This document shows positions 5,678-6,390 of a stretch of 6,390 nucleotides of DNA, one piece after another. Location of the stretch: assembly GCA_003225595.1 (NCBI GenBank), contig QIAR01000246.1:1-6390 (forward strand), written 5' to 3'. Position numbers and translations under genes: made by a program. The notes under the pieces were generated by a model that was not told where the DNA came from, made no database searches, and saw only the letters and a program-made list of their open reading frames with translations. Positions within the stretch are counted from its first letter, which is position 1. Every line of letters begins with the position of its first letter. Source of the DNA: Acidobacteriota bacterium (GTDB lineage: Bacteria; Acidobacteriota; Terriglobia; Terriglobales; Acidobacteriaceae).

Positions 5678-5719
5678 GGGCCCGTAGCTCAGCGGTTAGA
5701 GCAGGGGATCATAATCCCT
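5678..5719 (+). pseudogene. tRNA-Met(CAT) fragment: 5' half only
   Basis: The 5' half of an elongator-type tRNA-Met is recognisable: acceptor strand GGGCCCG (5678-5684), TA, D-stem GCTC (5687-5690), loop AGCGGTTA, GAGC (5699-5702), then anticodon stem GGGGA/TCCCT (5704-5708, 5715-5719) around anticodon CAT (5710-5712). The anticodon loop has six bases instead of seven, lacking the usual base before T33. After 5719 the sequence leaves the tRNA pattern: there is no T-arm GGTTC consensus and no CGGGCCC to close the acceptor stem anywhere in the remaining window. It is therefore a remnant, not a working tRNA. Such half-tRNAs can arise when an element integrates at a tRNA gene or by later rearrangement. 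No group I intron features are apparent in the following sequence. Confidence 0.75.
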
Positions 5720-5803
5720 TTATGGGGACCAATACTCAATTGCGCATAGAGACGCATGGAGAAGAATAGAAGCGCAAAAGCTCAGTGTTTATACCTATTT
5801 GAG

Positions 5804-5815
5804 AGCACTCCTTTC
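5804..5815 (+). repeat. left arm of a 12-bp inverted repeat
   Basis: AGCACTCCTTTC here is repeated exactly in inverted orientation at 6215-6226, enclosing about 400 bases that include the tandem repeat and most of the PEP-CTERM remnant. It might be the end of a small non-autonomous element. Chance is possible at this length, though the close spacing makes it less likely. Confidence 0.35.
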
Positions 5816-5866
5816 GTAGTTCCTTTCGTAACCACCGTGCAGCGAAGTGCACCGAAATAAAAAACC

Positions 5867-5890
5867 AACTGACACCAGAACTGACACCAG
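5867..5890. repeat. perfect tandem repeat, 2 x 12 bp
   Basis: AACTGACACCAG is present twice without spacing (5867-5878, 5879-5890). On the minus strand each unit contains GGTGTCAG, also found in the left arm of the stem-loop at 1231-1267, so the two structures may belong to related repeat families. Confidence 0.8.
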
Positions 5891-6006
5891 GGTTGCGTAA
5901 TTTCGTTGAAACCTGCCTTCAAGCCGCACCAGTATTGGTTTTGGGCGTATACTTCTCCGCGCATCGCTCCGCCACTAATTCCGTTGGCGACGGTCACCTT
6001 GCGTAA

Positions 6007-6248
6007 GCACCCGGCGACGGCGGCTTCATGTTCGGCCCGAAACAGTTCACCGTCAACCTAAGGGGAACGGGGATGATGATCATAGACGAGCACCAAGTCG
6101 GCCCGGAGGAACTGCCACACCGGTCACACCGGTGCCTGAGCCGGAGACGCTGGGGTTGATGGGCAGCGGCTTGGGCCTGTTGGTCGGGGTGAATAGGAAA
6201 CTTAGTGCGCTTTTGAAAGGAGTGCTGAATTTCCCTGACACTCCGTAA
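6007..6248 (+). pseudogene. 3' remnant of a PEP-CTERM (exosortase-sorted) protein gene, frameshifted
   Basis: The downstream part of this interval (6105-6248) encodes GGTATPVTPVPEPETL, a glycine/leucine-rich hydrophobic segment (GLMGSGLGLLVGV) and a basic NRKL. This is the PEP-CTERM sorting signal: a PEP motif, a membrane helix and a positive cluster. The upstream part (6007-6105) is open in another frame and reads like the end of a secreted domain (GGFMFGPKQFTVNLRGTG, then DEHQVGP). Adding one G at about 6105, where CCGGAGG would become CCGGGGAGG-like, joins them smoothly as QVGPGGTATP. The gene therefore carries a one-base deletion or a sequencing error. A TAA at 6004-6006 and the lack of similar coding upstream mean the 5' part is missing. 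About 14 extra residues after the basic cluster are unusual. An intact protein would be exported and anchored or processed by exosortase; no exosortase gene is seen here. Confidence 0.6.
6215..6226 (-). repeat. right arm of a 12-bp inverted repeat
   Basis: This is the exact inverted partner of 5804-5815. It overlaps the last codons of the PEP-CTERM remnant and is followed by GGAGTG...CACTCC (6219-6244), a local 6-bp inverted repeat. Confidence 0.35.
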
Positions 6249-6252
6249 CCCT

Positions 6253-6270
6253 TGAGAGAGTGAGAGAGAG
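6253..6270. repeat. GA-rich simple repeat
   Basis: GAGAGAGTGAGAGAGAGG is a short purine dinucleotide tract just after the PEP-CTERM remnant. No gene is recognisable from here to the window end. Confidence 0.5.
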
Positions 6271-6383
6271 GGTCCGTTCAGCAAGAATTCGCCTCCCCAA
6301 AGAGCGACTCCCACCGCGCGGGATGCAGCACTCCCCTGAGGCGACTTTAGGCCCCGTCGCTAAGTCCGTGAATGCGAAATACG

Positions 6384-6390
6384 AGGAGGT
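6384..6390 (+). promoter_or_regulatory. strong Shine-Dalgarno at the window edge
   Basis: AGGAGGT, a full match to the anti-16S sequence, ends the window. A plus-strand gene very probably starts within about 5-12 bases beyond position 6390; its identity cannot be known from here. Confidence 0.6.

Larger units (their letters stand above)
5720..6006. other. about 290 bases without a recognisable gene, next to the tRNA fragment
   Basis: No convincing gene is seen. A minus-strand frame (5997 to 5782, GTG start, no Shine-Dalgarno) encodes 71 residues unlike any family I know, and its WCQFWCQ segment comes from the tandem repeat at 5867-5890. Together with the half-tRNA on one side and the broken PEP-CTERM gene on the other, this looks like decayed or mobile-element-scarred DNA. 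Confidence 0.5.

Noticed and set aside
5678..5756. complete functional tRNA
   Set aside because: There is no T-arm, no 3' acceptor strand complementary to GGGCCCG, and the anticodon loop is one base short.
5782..5997. minus-strand 71-residue frame
   Set aside because: It has a GTG start without Shine-Dalgarno, no known family, and repetitive residues that come from the tandem DNA repeat. A fragment of a mobile-element gene cannot be excluded.
5994..6314. minus-strand 106-residue frame
   Set aside because: It is antisense to the PEP-CTERM remnant, whose plus-strand reading has a clear known motif.
1..6390. CRISPR array, defence system or prophage genes
   Set aside because: No regularly spaced repeats, nuclease, integrase or phage structural motif is visible in any frame.

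Overview
The window looks like chromosomal DNA of a soil-type bacterium. The best guess is an Acidobacteriota (Terriglobia-like) genome, but this is inference: it rests on the style of the ECF sigma factor, the near-duplicate NarL-type response regulators, a small uncharacterised protein of a kind I associate with that phylum, and a PEP-CTERM remnant. No rRNA or other taxonomic marker is present.

Layout. 1-127 holds no recognisable gene. 128-916 (-) is an ECF-type RNA polymerase sigma factor with an unusually long C-terminal tail. 917-1369 is a 453-base gene-free stretch with one strong stem-loop (1231-1267). 1370-1918 (+) is a DUF892/YciF-type ferritin-like protein. 2053-2721 (-) is a NarL/FixJ response regulator. 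2948-3706 (+) is a UdgX-type uracil-DNA glycosylase, convergent with 3733-4167 (-), a small conserved-looking protein of unknown function. After a 268-base divergent intergenic region come two response regulators on the + strand: a receiver-only protein (4436-4834), then a full receiver-HTH protein (4923-5606) closely similar to the one at 2053-2721. From about 5607 to the end the DNA looks decayed: the 5' half of a tRNA-Met(CAT), a perfect 12-bp tandem repeat, an inverted repeat, and the 3' end of a PEP-CTERM protein gene broken by a one-base frameshift. The last seven bases form a strong Shine-Dalgarno sequence, so a gene probably starts just beyond the window.

How the genes may work together. 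The window is regulator-rich (one sigma factor, three response regulators, no histidine kinase and no visible anti-sigma factor). The two non-regulatory genes with assignable functions fit stress protection: a ferritin-like protein and a uracil-DNA repair enzyme that, in its family, binds covalently to DNA. Co-regulation is a guess; the genes sit on alternating strands and, apart from the 4436/4923 pair, do not form an operon. The points most worth following are the UdgX gene, the receiver-only regulator beside its full-length relatives, the hairpin at 1231-1267, and the tRNA fragment and decayed region at the right end.
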